From positions 1-32,385 of the forward strand of contig JANYHD010000024.1 in NCBI GenBank assembly GCA_025359205.1: DNA of 32,385 nucleotides. Reading direction: 5' to 3'. How positions within the stretch are numbered: position 1 is the first letter of the stretch; every line of letters begins with the position of its first letter. A program made the position numbers and the translations under genes. This document shows positions 23,853 to 32,385 of this stretch, piece after piece. This DNA comes from Gammaproteobacteria bacterium (lineage in GTDB: Bacteria; Pseudomonadota; Gammaproteobacteria; Steroidobacterales; Steroidobacteraceae). Below the pieces are notes generated by a model. That model was given only the letters and a program-made list of their open reading frames with translations, was not told the origin of the DNA and made no database searches.

Positions 23853-26528
23853 ATGAACAAGCCGCCCGCACCCGGTCAGGAGCACACGGCCTCGGATGTG
23901 CTCGCGCCGCAGTTCTGGACTGGCCGCGTCGAGCGGCCGGCGCCCGGGCTGGACGTGGCCTGCACCAAGATCGCGGTCGACTTCCAGAACCTGCAACGTG
24001 CGAGCGCGGACGAGACGATTCATCAGTGTCTCACCATCCTGCGCGAGGCCACCTCGGCCGACGGCGCCTTCAGTGCCTTCTTTGACGCCACGGGTTCGCA
24101 CATCGAATCCGTGATGGTCGCCGGCGGCTCGTTCGCGCAGGTCCACCCCGAGGGACTGCGCGGCATACCGCTCGAGCGGCTGCCCTACATCTCCGGTCGC
24201 AGCGAGCATCTGAAAATCTCGGAGTTTCGTGATTGCGCCGTGCCGCGCCGCGAGCAGTCCAGGGATGCCGGGCTCCTGGCGGACCTGTCGGTGGGCTCCG
24301 CGCTGGTGGTGGCATTCCGTATCCGTGGCAAACCCGCGGGCCTGCTCGGCCTCGTGTTCGGCCTGCCGCGCAACGGCTTCGATGTGAACCTGCAGTTGCT
24401 CCTCAAGCTCCTGGGCAGCAGCCTGGCGGCCGGCCTCGAGCGCGTGCGCCTCGCAATCTCGCTCACCAGGCTCGAGGGGCGGAGCGAGCTGGGCGAGCTC
24501 GCTGCCAACGACGGGCTGTGGGACTTCGACGTCGAGGCGGGTGAGACATATTTCTCGCCGCGCTGGCGCGTCATGCTGGGCTACGACACGGTCGAGCTGC
24601 AGCGCAATTTCGACTGGCGCACGCTGGTGCATCCCGAGGACTCGGTGCGCGTGCAGAACGCCATCCGCGATCACGTGGCTGGCAAGACGGCGATGTTCGA
24701 GAGCGTGCATCGCATGCACCATCGCAGTGGCGAGTGGCGCTGGGTGTCGAGCCGCGCCAGGGCCACGGTCGACCCGCATGGCCGGCTGCTGCGCCTGGTT
24801 GGCGTCGAGCTCGACATCACCGAGCGCAGGCTCTATGAAGAAGCGCTGTTCCGCGAGAAGGAGAGCGCGCAGATCACGTTGCAGTCGATCGGCGATGGCG
24901 TGGTGACCACCAACGCCGCCTCCGTCATCGACTACATCAATCCGGTGGCCGAGGACCTCACCGGCTGGCGGCTCGAGGACGCGATGGGCAAGCCTGTCGA
25001 GGAGATCTTCCGCGCCTTCCACGAAGAGACCTGCGAGCCGCTCGAGAACCCGCTGACAGTGGCGATTCGCCGCGCGCGCGCCATCAAGTCAGTGCGGCCG
25101 ATGCTGCTGATCCGGCGTGACGGCAATGAGCTCTACGTCGACAGCACCGCGGCGCCGATCCGCGACGGCGCGGGGCGCACTGCCGGCGGCGTGCTGGTGT
25201 TCCACGACGTGAGCGAATCGCGCGAGCTCAACCGGCGGCTGTCCTATCACGCGAGCCACGATCTGCTCACCGGCCTCGTCAACCGGCGCGAGTTCGAGAA
25301 CCGGCTGGAGCGCGCGCTCAAGAGCGCCAAGGCGCGCGAGTCCTCGTACGCGCTCTGTTACCTCGACATCGACCAGTTCAAGATCGTCAACGACAGCTGC
25401 GGCCACAGTGCCGGCGACGCGTTGCTCGGGCAGGTGGGCGCACTGCTGAAATCGAAAGTGCGCTGGCGCGACACGCTCTCGCGCCTGGGCGGCGACGAGT
25501 TCGGCATCCTGCTCGAAAGCTGCTCGCTCGATGAGGCGATGCGCATGGCCGAGACGCTGCGCGAAGCGGTGCGCAATTTCCGCTTCACCTGGGAAGAGCG
25601 CGTGTTCCGACTCGGCGCCAGCATCGGCGTCGTGCCGGTCACCGCCGAGAATGAGGACGTGGCTTCGATCATCTCCGCCGCCGACAGCGCCTGCCAGGCC
25701 GCCAAGGAGCAGGGCCGTAACCGCGTGCACAGCTTCGCTGAGAACGACATCGAGTTGATGCGCCGCCGCCGCGAGATGCAGTGGGCCGCGCGCATCAACG
25801 CCGCGCTCGAGGAAGGCCGCTTCGAACTCTACCGCATGGCGATCAAGCCGCTGCAGAAGCCCGAGACCGGCGCGCACTATGAGCTGCTGCTGCGCATGCG
25901 CGACGAAGCCGGCCGCATCATCTCGCCCGACAATTTCATCGTGGCGGCGGAACGTTACAACATCACGCCCAATATCGATCGCTGGGTGATCGAGAATGCC
26001 TTCCGTTGGCTGGTGTCGGAGGCGGACGAGCGCGAGCGGCTGGTGATGTGCTCGATCAACCTGTCCGGGCAGAGTCTGGGCGATGATAAATTCCTGCCCT
26101 TCGTCATCGACCAGTTCCAGAAGAGCGGCATAGAGGCAAGCAAGATCTGCTTCGAGATCACCGAGACCGCGGCGGTGGCCAGCTTCTCACAGGCCAATCG
26201 CTTCATCCAGGCGCTCAAGGAGCTGGGTTGCAAGTTTGCACTTGACGATTTTGGCACCGGCCTGTCCTCGTTCGGCTACCTCAAACACTTCCCGGTGGAT
26301 TTCCTCAAGATCGACGGCAGCTTCGTGCGCGAGATCCTGCACGACCCGATCGATCGCGAGATGGTGCGCTCGATCAACGAGATCGGGCACCTGACCGGCA
26401 AGCAGACCATCGCCGAGTTTGCCGAGAACGCCGAGATCATCCAGATGCTCACCAGCATCGGCATCGATTACGCGCAGGGTTACGGCATTTCCCAACCGAC
26501 ACGGGTGCTCAAGGCCGTCAACGCGTGA
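23853..26528 (+). CDS. GAF-PAS-PAS-GGDEF-EAL c-di-GMP signalling protein
   Basis: Product of 891 aa, with no membrane helix. Order: GAF-like domain (about 35-200), PAS (215-330, WDFDVEAGETYFSPRWRVMLGY to GVELDITER), second PAS (335-455, IDYINPVAEDLTGW), GGDEF (about 465-630) and EAL (about 645-885). The cyclase site is an intact GGDEF (546-550) and the RWRD upstream fits the RxxD inhibitory site. The phosphodiesterase half reads ELLLR in place of EALLR, but DDFGTG, SINLSGQS, EITET and LKIDGSF are kept, so hydrolysis of c-di-GMP is plausible. ATG 23853 is preferred; a GTG at 23832 would add seven residues. Overlaps the transporter gene downstream by 4 bp. Confidence 0.92.
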   Translation: MNKPPAPGQEHTASDVLAPQFWTGRVERPAPGLDVACTKIAVDFQNLQRASADETIHQCLTILREATSADGAFSAFFDATGSHIESVMVAGGSFAQVHPEGLRGIPLERLPYISGRSEHLKISEFRDCAVPRREQSRDAGLLADLSVGSALVVAFRIRGKPAGLLGLVFGLPRNGFDVNLQLLLKLLGSSLAAGLERVRLAISLTRLEGRSELGELAANDGLWDFDVEAGETYFSPRWRVMLGYDTVELQRNFDWRTLVHPEDSVRVQNAIRDHVAGKTAMFESVHRMHHRSGEWRWVSSRARATVDPHGRLLRLVGVELDITERRLYEEALFREKESAQITLQSIGDGVVTTNAASVIDYINPVAEDLTGWRLEDAMGKPVEEIFRAFHEETCEPLENPLTVAIRRARAIKSVRPMLLIRRDGNELYVDSTAAPIRDGAGRTAGGVLVFHDVSESRELNRRLSYHASHDLLTGLVNRREFENRLERALKSAKARESSYALCYLDIDQFKIVNDSCGHSAGDALLGQVGALLKSKVRWRDTLSRLGGDEFGILLESCSLDEAMRMAETLREAVRNFRFTWEERVFRLGASIGVVPVTAENEDVASIISAADSACQAAKEQGRNRVHSFAENDIELMRRRREMQWAARINAALEEGRFELYRMAIKPLQKPETGAHYELLLRMRDEAGRIISPDNFIVAAERYNITPNIDRWVIENAFRWLVSEADERERLVMCSINLSGQSLGDDKFLPFVIDQFQKSGIEASKICFEITETAAVASFSQANRFIQALKELGCKFALDDFGTGLSSFGYLKHFPVDFLKIDGSFVREILHDPIDREMVRSINEIGHLTGKQTIAEFAENAEIIQMLTSIGIDYAQGYGISQPTRVLKAVNA

Positions 26529-27877
26529 ATTCCGCGCGGGGCCTGTCCGGCCATCCACGCGGACTGTATTACCTGGCTTTTACCGAGGCCTGGGAGCGAT
26601 TCTCCTATTACGGGATGACCGCGCTCGTCGTCCTTTACATGGTCAACCAGCTGCTGCTCCCCGGGCATGTCGAGCACATCGTCGGCCTGGTGCGGCTCCG
26701 TGCGGCCATGGAGACGCTCTCCGGACCGCTCTCGCCGCAGGCACTTGCTTCGCAGCTCTTCGGGCTCTATGCGGGTTTCGTGTATTTCACGCCGCTCCTG
26801 GGCGGCTTGCTCGCCGATCGCTGGATCGGACAGCGCAACGCCGTCGTAATCGGTGCGCTGTCGATGTCCGCCGGCCACCTCGCCATGGCCTTCGATCAGT
26901 CATTCCTGCTCGCGCTGCTGCTACTGGTCCTGGGTTCGGGCCTGCTCAAGGGCAACATCTCCGCCCAGGTCGGCGCGCTATATCCGCCTGAAGACGCAGC
27001 GCAGCGCACGCGCGGCTTCGTGATCTTCAGCACCGGCATCAACATCGGTGCGATGCTCGGACCGCTGCTGTGCGGGTTCCTGGCACTGGCTTTTGGCTGG
27101 CACTATGGATTCGCGGCTGCCGCGATGTTCATGCTTGCTGGCCTGGCCACATACCTGACCGGCTATCGATACCTGCCGGCCCGGGTGGCCAGGACCGCGC
27201 AGCTGCAACGCCCGTTGGAGCCGCAACGCCCGTTGACGGCTGGCGAGTGGCGCGTGATCGCGGCGCTCCTCGCAGTCATCGTCATCGCCGTTTTGCCCTC
27301 GATTTCCTACACCCAGCATTTCAACGTGATGCCCGTGTGGATACAGGCTCACGTGACGCTTGCCATCGGGACGTGGCACATACCGGTGCCGTGGTTTCAA
27401 TCGATTGATTCGCTGACCTCCATCCTCAGCGCCGCCCCGCTGTTATGGCTTTGGCGCCGCCAGTCCGAACGTGGGGCCGGTCTTGGGGACATCACCAAGA
27501 TCGGCATGGGTTCCTGGATCGCGGCGGGCAGCAACCTGATGTTGGCCGGCGCCATCTACTTCGCCGGCGGGCGGCTGGTGCATCCGATCTGGCCATTCCT
27601 GTATTGCGTCGGCCTGGGACTCGCATTCATGCACTACTGGCCAGCGCTCCTGGCGCTGGTTTCGCGGGCGGCACCGGCCCGAGTCAATTCGACCATGATG
27701 GGATTGGTTTTCGTCAACCTGTTCGTGGCGAACATCGTGGTGGGCTGGATCGGCGGCCACTACGAGCGCATGAGCCCGATGAGCTTCTGGACCCTGCACG
27801 CCGTGATTGGCGTGGCCGGCGCGCTGCTGGTGATGATTTTCGCCCGCAGCCTGGAGCGCGTGCTCCACCAGACCTAG
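26525..27877 (+). CDS. POT/PTR2-family proton-coupled peptide transporter
   Basis: Product of 450 aa, an inner-membrane major-facilitator protein with about 12 hydrophobic segments. The family signature ExxERFxYY is present at the N-terminus (EAWERFSYYGM, 21-31), where it couples proton and peptide movement, followed by LFGLYAGFVYFTPLLGGLLADRW and LGSGLLKGNISAQVG (the second POT signature). These carriers import di- and tripeptides. Length is slightly below the usual 460-500. The GTG start at 26525 overlaps the stop of the GGDEF-EAL gene (GTGA), so the two are co-translated, an unusual pairing. Ends 10 bp before the convergent ygfZ gene. Confidence 0.9.
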   Translation: MNSARGLSGHPRGLYYLAFTEAWERFSYYGMTALVVLYMVNQLLLPGHVEHIVGLVRLRAAMETLSGPLSPQALASQLFGLYAGFVYFTPLLGGLLADRWIGQRNAVVIGALSMSAGHLAMAFDQSFLLALLLLVLGSGLLKGNISAQVGALYPPEDAAQRTRGFVIFSTGINIGAMLGPLLCGFLALAFGWHYGFAAAAMFMLAGLATYLTGYRYLPARVARTAQLQRPLEPQRPLTAGEWRVIAALLAVIVIAVLPSISYTQHFNVMPVWIQAHVTLAIGTWHIPVPWFQSIDSLTSILSAAPLLWLWRRQSERGAGLGDITKIGMGSWIAAGSNLMLAGAIYFAGGRLVHPIWPFLYCVGLGLAFMHYWPALLALVSRAAPARVNSTMMGLVFVNLFVANIVVGWIGGHYERMSPMSFWTLHAVIGVAGALLVMIFARSLERVLHQT

Positions 27878-27887
27878 CGCCGCAGGA

Positions 27888-28691
<804 letters not shown>

Positions 28692-28767
28692 CCGCCGATT
28701 CTAGTCCACGGCCGGCGCGAGCGATTCCGATGGTCGAATCTGCCCGGTTCTGGCACACTTGCGCGCC

Positions 28768-28956
28768 ATGCCGAATGCGCCTGCTTCCAGCCCGGAAACG
28801 ACACAGGCTTCGTCCAGTACCGCGCCTCCGCCCGCGGCGGCCGCGGTCAAGACCAGGGAAATGACGGCGCCACCCAGCGAACTTGGTGGACCCAAGGGCC
28901 CCGATCCCACGCGCTACGGTGACTGGGAACGCGCCGGCCGCTGCATTGATTTCTGA
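28768..28956 (+). CDS. DUF1674/SDHAF4-type succinate dehydrogenase assembly factor
   Basis: Product of 62 aa. The first 35 residues are low-complexity (Ala/Pro/Ser/Thr). The C-terminal SELGGPKGPDPTRYGDWERAGRCIDF is the complete signature of DUF1674, the family of eukaryotic SDHAF4/Sdh8, which binds the flavinated SdhA subunit and promotes its pairing with SdhB. It lies 12 bp upstream of sdhC on the same strand and is therefore the first gene of the sdh operon, strongly supporting that role. Start ATG 28768 is preferred to an in-frame TTG three codons earlier. Confidence 0.9.
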   Translation: MPNAPASSPETTQASSSTAPPPAAAAVKTREMTAPPSELGGPKGPDPTRYGDWERAGRCIDF

Positions 28957-28968
28957 CGGACGCAGTTC

Positions 28969-29361
28969 ATGCACAATCGGCCGCTTTCACCGCACCTGAC
29001 GATCTACCGGTTCATGTACACCATGGCCCTGTCGATCCTGCATCGGGTCACGGGCGTGTGGATGGCGCTCGGCCTATGCGCCCTGGTGTACTGGTTGACG
29101 AGTGCGGCAGCCGGCGAGCTTGAGTACGCGCGCGCCACGGCGCTGCTGGGCAGCGCGGCTGCGCGAATACTGCTGCTGCTGTGGTTGGCGGCCTACTGCT
29201 ATCACTTCGTCAACGGCCTGCGCCACCTCGCCTGGGACGCCGGATTGGGCCTGGAGCGCCGCGCGGCACGCATCAGCGGGCGGTTCGCGGTTGCGCTGGC
29301 GTTGCTCGCCTTCCTGGGCACGGCGTACCTGCTGTTCTGCCCACGCGCGGGGTGGTCGTGA
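28969..29361 (+). CDS. sdhC: Succinate dehydrogenase cytochrome b556 subunit
   Basis: Product of 130 aa, a membrane anchor of complex II with three helices. Motifs: [12 protein letters not shown] at the N-terminus, [16 protein letters not shown] (Ser and Arg of the quinone site), and [15 protein letters not shown] containing the haem-ligand histidine. It binds haem b together with SdhD and reduces ubiquinone. Its stop overlaps the sdhD start as GTGA. Confidence 0.93.
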   Translation: MHNRPLSPHLTIYRFMYTMALSILHRVTGVWMALGLCALVYWLTSAAAGELEYARATALLGSAAARILLLLWLAAYCYHFVNGLRHLAWDAGLGLERRAARISGRFAVALALLAFLGTAYLLFCPRAGWS

Positions 29362-29744
29362 GCCTGCGCTCGCCGCTCGGCGTGGTGCTCGGGCGCGGCA
29401 GCGCCGGCGAGGGCGTCGCGCATTGGTGGGCCCAGCGGCTCAGCGCGCTGGCGCTGGTGCCGCTCACCGTGTGGTTCCTGGTCGCACTGGTGCGGCTCCC
29501 GCTCACCGACCATGCCGCGGTGACGATCTGGATCGCCTCGGGCTGGAACCTTGTGTGGCTGGTGCTGCTGCTCGGAGCGCTGTGCTGGCATTCGCGCCTC
29601 GGCGTCCAGGTCGTGATCGAGGACTACGTGCATGCGCCGGCCCTCAAGCTGGCCGCGCTGCTGCTAAACAGCGCCGCACACGCCGTGCTGGTGGCGGCGG
29701 GCGTCTATGCGTTGCTGCGCATCGCGCTCAAGGGCCTGTCGTGA
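29358..29744 (+). CDS. sdhD: Succinate dehydrogenase membrane anchor subunit
   Basis: Product of 128 aa with three membrane helices. The N-terminus [33 protein letters not shown] is typical of Sdh[16 protein letters not shown] contains the second haem ligand (His) and the Asp-Tyr pair of the quinone site. It starts at GTG 29358, inside the sdhC stop; its own stop overlaps the sdhA start (GTGA), so sdhC, sdhD and sdhA are translationally coupled. Confidence 0.92.
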   Translation: MSLRSPLGVVLGRGSAGEGVAHWWAQRLSALALVPLTVWFLVALVRLPLTDHAAVTIWIASGWNLVWLVLLLGALCWHSRLGVQVVIEDYVHAPALKLAALLLNSAAHAVLVAAGVYALLRIALKGLS

Positions 29745-31522
29745 GTACCTACGCCTTTACAGACCACTCCCATGACGTCGTCGTAGTAGGCGCCGGCGGC
29801 GCTGGCCTGCGCGCCACGCTCGGCCTCGCTGAAGCCGGATTGAGCACGGCCTGCATCACCAAAGTCTTTCCCACGCGCAGCCACACGGTGGCCGCGCAGG
29901 GCGGCATCTCCGCTGCGCTCGGCAACATGGGCGAGGACGACTGGCGCTGGCACATGTACGACACGGTCAAGGGTTCCGACTGGCTCGGCGACCAGGACGC
30001 GATCGAGTTCATGTGCAAGCAGGCGCCAGCCGCGGTGATCGAACTGGAACACTATGGGGTCCCGTTTTCGCGTACCGACTCGGGCCTGATCTACCAGCGT
30101 CCATTCGGTGGTATGACCACGCACTACGGCAAGGGCATCGCGCAGCGCACCTGCGCGGCGGCCGACCGTACCGGCCACGCCATGCTGCACACGCTCTACC
30201 AGCAGTCGATCCGGCACAGCGCAGGGTTTTTCATCGAGTATTTCGCGGTCGACCTGATCATGGAGAACGGTGCCTGCCGCGGCGTGGTGGCCATTGATCT
30301 CGCCGACGGCAGCGTGCATCGCTTCCGCGCGCAGACCACCATCCTGGCGACCGGCGGCTACGGCCGCGCCTGGTTCTCCTGCACTTCGGCGCACACCTGC
30401 ACCGGCGACGGCGGCGGCATGGTGCTGCGCGCCGGGCTGCCGCTGCAGGACATGGAATTCGTGCAGTTTCATCCGACCGGGATATACGGATCGGGTTGTC
30501 TCATCACCGAGGGCGCGCGCGGCGAGGGTGGATATCTCACCAACGCGGGCGGCGAGCGCTTCATGGAGCGCTACGCACCCAACGCGAAGGACCTGGCTTC
30601 GCGCGACGTGGTCAGCCGCGCCATGACGATCGAAATCCGCGAAGGGCGCGGCGTGGGCGAGCAGCGCGATCACATTCATCTGCACCTCGAGCATCTCGGG
30701 CCCGAGGTCATCAAGGAGCGCCTGCCCGGCATCCAGGACACGGCGCGTATTTTCGCCGGTGTCGATGTGACCCGGGAGCCGATTCCGGTGCTGCCGACCG
30801 TGCACTACAACATGGGCGGCGTGCCGGCGAACGTGCAGGGTGAAGTCGTGACGCGCCTGAACGGTGCGGAGGCGGTCGTGCCTGGGTTGATGGCGGTGGG
30901 CGAGGCGGCCTGCGTCTCCGTGCACGGCGCAAACCGGCTGGGCTCCAATTCGCTCCTCGATCTGGTGATCTTCGGGCGCGAAGCGGCGCGCCACTGCGCG
31001 GACACGTTCAAGCCTGGCGCGGCGCAGAAGCCGCTGGCGCGTGACGCGGGCGATGCGGCCGTGGCGCGCGTCGATCGGCTGCGCAACGCCGTGGGCACAC
31101 GACCTACAGCGCAGATCCGGCTGGAAATGCAGCGCGCCATGCAGGCCGACGCGGCGGTATTTCGCAGCGGTGAGACGCTCCGGGCCGGTTGCCAGGCTCT
31201 GGCGCGTACCGTTGAGTCGTTCAGCGACGTGCGCGTGAGCGATCGGGGCATGGTGTGGAACACCGACCTGATCGAGACCATGGAACTCGAGAACCTGCTG
31301 CTGCAGGCGAGCGCGACCATCAACTCGGCGGCCAACCGGCAGGAAAGCCGCGGCGCGCACGCGCGCGAGGATTTTCCGGAGCGCGACGACGCGCGCTGGC
31401 TCAAGCATTCGCTGTGCTGGGTCGATGAACAGGGCAAGGCCCGGCTCGACTACCGGCCCGTGCACCTGAACACGCTGACCGACGAGGTCGAGACCGTGGC
31501 GCCCAAGGCGCGCACTTACTGA
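29741..31522 (+). CDS. sdhA: Succinate dehydrogenase flavoprotein subunit
   Basis: Product of 593 aa; oxidises succinate to fumarate on covalent FAD, in the cytoplasmic arm of complex II. The dinucleotide motif [13 protein letters not shown] (13-25) is followed by [12 protein letters not shown], where His48 carries the FAD. Catalytic regions [23 protein letters not shown] and [11 protein letters not shown] are complete, as is the FAD/active-site segment [21 protein letters not shown]-terminus RKARTY-like (VAPKARTY). Length is standard (about 590). GTG start 29741 chosen because it overlaps the sdhD stop and directly precedes the conserved core; the much longer open frame from 29102 is the sdhC/D region read out of frame. 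Confidence 0.96.
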   Translation: MSTYAFTDHSHDVVVVGAGGAGLRATLGLAEAGLSTACITKVFPTRSHTVAAQGGISAALGNMGEDDWRWHMYDTVKGSDWLGDQDAIEFMCKQAPAAVIELEHYGVPFSRTDSGLIYQRPFGGMTTHYGKGIAQRTCAAADRTGHAMLHTLYQQSIRHSAGFFIEYFAVDLIMENGACRGVVAIDLADGSVHRFRAQTTILATGGYGRAWFSCTSAHTCTGDGGGMVLRAGLPLQDMEFVQFHPTGIYGSGCLITEGARGEGGYLTNAGGERFMERYAPNAKDLASRDVVSRAMTIEIREGRGVGEQRDHIHLHLEHLGPEVIKERLPGIQDTARIFAGVDVTREPIPVLPTVHYNMGGVPANVQGEVVTRLNGAEAVVPGLMAVGEAACVSVHGANRLGSNSLLDLVIFGREAARHCADTFKPGAAQKPLARDAGDAAVARVDRLRNAVGTRPTAQIRLEMQRAMQADAAVFRSGETLRAGCQALARTVESFSDVRVSDRGMVWNTDLIETMELENLLLQASATINSAANRQESRGAHAREDFPERDDARWLKHSLCWVDEQGKARLDYRPVHLNTLTDEVETVAPKARTY

Positions 31523-31540
31523 TGGAAGACGCGACACGCT

Positions 31541-32332
31541 ATGGTTGAGTTCACGCTCCCGAAGAATTCCAGGATCGATGCGCGCGCCGGCAAGCGCTAT
31601 GGCGCCGCCGCGGGCGCGACGCGTCCGCGCACCTTCCGCGTCTATCGCTTTGACCCGGCATCGGGCCAGCGCCCGCGCGTCGACAGCTACGAGCTCGACA
31701 TGGCGAACTGCGGGCCGATGGTGCTGGACGCGCTGCTGAAGATCAAAAACGAGATCGACCCCACGCTCTCGCTGCGCCGCTCCTGCCGCGAAGGCATCTG
31801 TGGCTCCTGCGCGATGAACATCAACGGCGTGAACACGCTCGCCTGCACGCAGGCCTGCGCCGATCTGGGCAGCGGGGAGGTGCGCATCTATCCCTTGCCG
31901 CACCTGCCCGTGGTCAAGGACCTGGTGGCCGACCTCAGCAATTTCTACGCACAGTACGCGGCCGTGAAGCCCTGGCTGCAGGCGCGCACGCCCGTGTCGC
32001 CCGACCGCGAGCGGCTGCAGTCGAAGGCTGACCAGGAGAAGATCGACCGGCCCTCGGCCTGCATCCTGTGCGCTTGCTGCTCGACCTCCTGCCCGAGCTA
32101 TTGGTGGAACGGCGATCGCTACCTCGGGCCTGCGGCGCTGCTCGCGGCCTACCGCTGGATCGTTGATTCGCGTGATGAGGCCACGGGCGAGCGGCTGGAC
32201 GCGCTGAACGATCCGTTCCGCCTGTACCGCTGCCACACCATCATGAACTGCACCGAGGCCTGCCCCAAGGGCCTGAATCCGGCCAAGGCCATTGGCCATA
32301 TCAAGATGATGCTGGCCAAACGCGTGCTCTGA
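31541..32332 (+). CDS. sdhB: Succinate dehydrogenase iron-sulfur subunit
   Basis: Product of 263 aa; carries electrons from FAD to the quinone site through three clusters. [2Fe-2S]: [10 protein letters not shown] with Cys82, 87, 90 and Cys102. [4Fe-4S]: [11 protein letters not shown] with Cys174, 177, 180 plus Cys241. [3Fe-4S]: Cys184, Cys231 and Cys237 in [17 protein letters not shown]. The N-terminus [12 protein letters not shown] matches the form found in xanthomonads and alphaproteobacteria. Follows sdhA by 18 bp. Its TGA overlaps an ATG at 32332, but the open frame there is cut by the window edge and runs straight into a palindrome. Confidence 0.96.
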   Translation: MVEFTLPKNSRIDARAGKRYGAAAGATRPRTFRVYRFDPASGQRPRVDSYELDMANCGPMVLDALLKIKNEIDPTLSLRRSCREGICGSCAMNINGVNTLACTQACADLGSGEVRIYPLPHLPVVKDLVADLSNFYAQYAAVKPWLQARTPVSPDRERLQSKADQEKIDRPSACILCACCSTSCPSYWWNGDRYLGPAALLAAYRWIVDSRDEATGERLDALNDPFRLYRCHTIMNCTEACPKGLNPAKAIGHIKMMLAKRVL

Positions 32333-32364
32333 TGGACAAATCGTCCCCACCCTCTCCCCTTGCC

Positions 32365-32385
32365 CTCTCCCGCAATGCGGGAGAG
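32365..32385. repeat. Perfect palindrome after sdhB (REP-like or terminator)
   Basis: CTCTCCCGCA (32365-32374), one base, then TGCGGGAGAG (32376-32385): a perfect 10-bp inverted repeat preceded by C-rich CCCTCTCCCC tracts. From memory, this type (ccctctcccgc...gcgggaga) recurs as an intergenic repeat in many gammaproteobacterial genomes. It could act as the sdh transcription terminator, though the window ends before any U-tract can be seen. Confidence 0.6.

Noticed and set aside
28751-28762. TGGCAC...TTGC resembling a sigma-54 promoter upstream of the sdh operon
   Set aside because: Only 2 bp separate the two elements; sigma-54 promoters need about 5 bp between TGGCAC and TTGC, and no activator site was seen.
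29705-32350. 881-codon open frame on the minus strand opposite sdhA and sdhB
   Set aside because: Chance frame created by high-GC third-position bias antisense to well-defined sdh genes; no motif and no ribosome binding site.

Overview
This is a high-GC chromosomal window of about 32 kb from a proteobacterium, most likely a gammaproteobacterium near the Xanthomonadales/Nevskiales/Steroidobacterales. That placement is an inference. It rests on high GC, the GTG/TTG starts, the Xanthomonas-like SdhB N-terminus, and the presence of YgfZ, HemN, HemJ and LpxL/DUF374-type acyltransferases. No rRNA, tRNA, CRISPR array or intact transposon was seen.

Layout. (1) 1-858 has visibly lower GC and no convincing gene. 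(2) 859-5037 is an accessory-looking stretch: a small hypothetical protein, a TlpA-like thioredoxin, a TetR regulator divergent from a cytochrome c/DUF4440 pair with a palindromic candidate operator between them, and a decayed esterase pseudogene. (3) 5041-9434 holds 5-formyl-THF cyclo-ligase, a TauE/SafE permease, a short ModE-like regulator, ModA and an OprO/P-like porin. A candidate ModE box lies in front of modA. (4) 9451-11418 encodes a periplasmic-TPR GGDEF enzyme. (5) 11604-18243 is a tightly overlapping haem operon, hemA - hemC(+HemD-like extension) - histidine kinase - response regulator - hemE - hemN, with hemJ converging on its end. (6) 18689-23765 is a lipid/acyl-transfer neighbourhood: LpxL-type acyltransferase, fumarylacetoacetase-fold hydratase, fatty-acyl-AMP ligase with a fused carrier domain, Sfp-type phosphopantetheinyl transferase and DUF374 acyltransferase. 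(7) 23853-27877 holds a GAF-PAS-PAS-GGDEF-EAL protein overlapping a POT-family peptide transporter. (8) 27888-32332 holds ygfZ, a DUF1674/SDHAF4-type assembly factor and sdhCDAB, ending in a perfect palindrome at the window edge.

How the genes work together. The haem operon covers glutamyl-tRNA reduction, hydroxymethylbilane formation (and possibly uroporphyrinogen III synthesis), uroporphyrinogen decarboxylation, oxygen-independent coproporphyrinogen oxidation and, through hemJ, protoporphyrin formation. Only hemB and hemH have no candidate here. A two-component system sits in the middle of it, co-translated with the enzymes. The sdh operon uses haem, FAD and Fe-S cofactors and is flanked by two cofactor/assembly genes. 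The two strongest leads for something undescribed are the two-component system embedded in the haem operon, with its divergent HemA and fused HemC, and the FAAL-carrier/PPTase/acyltransferase module, which has no ketosynthase or NRPS partner in view.
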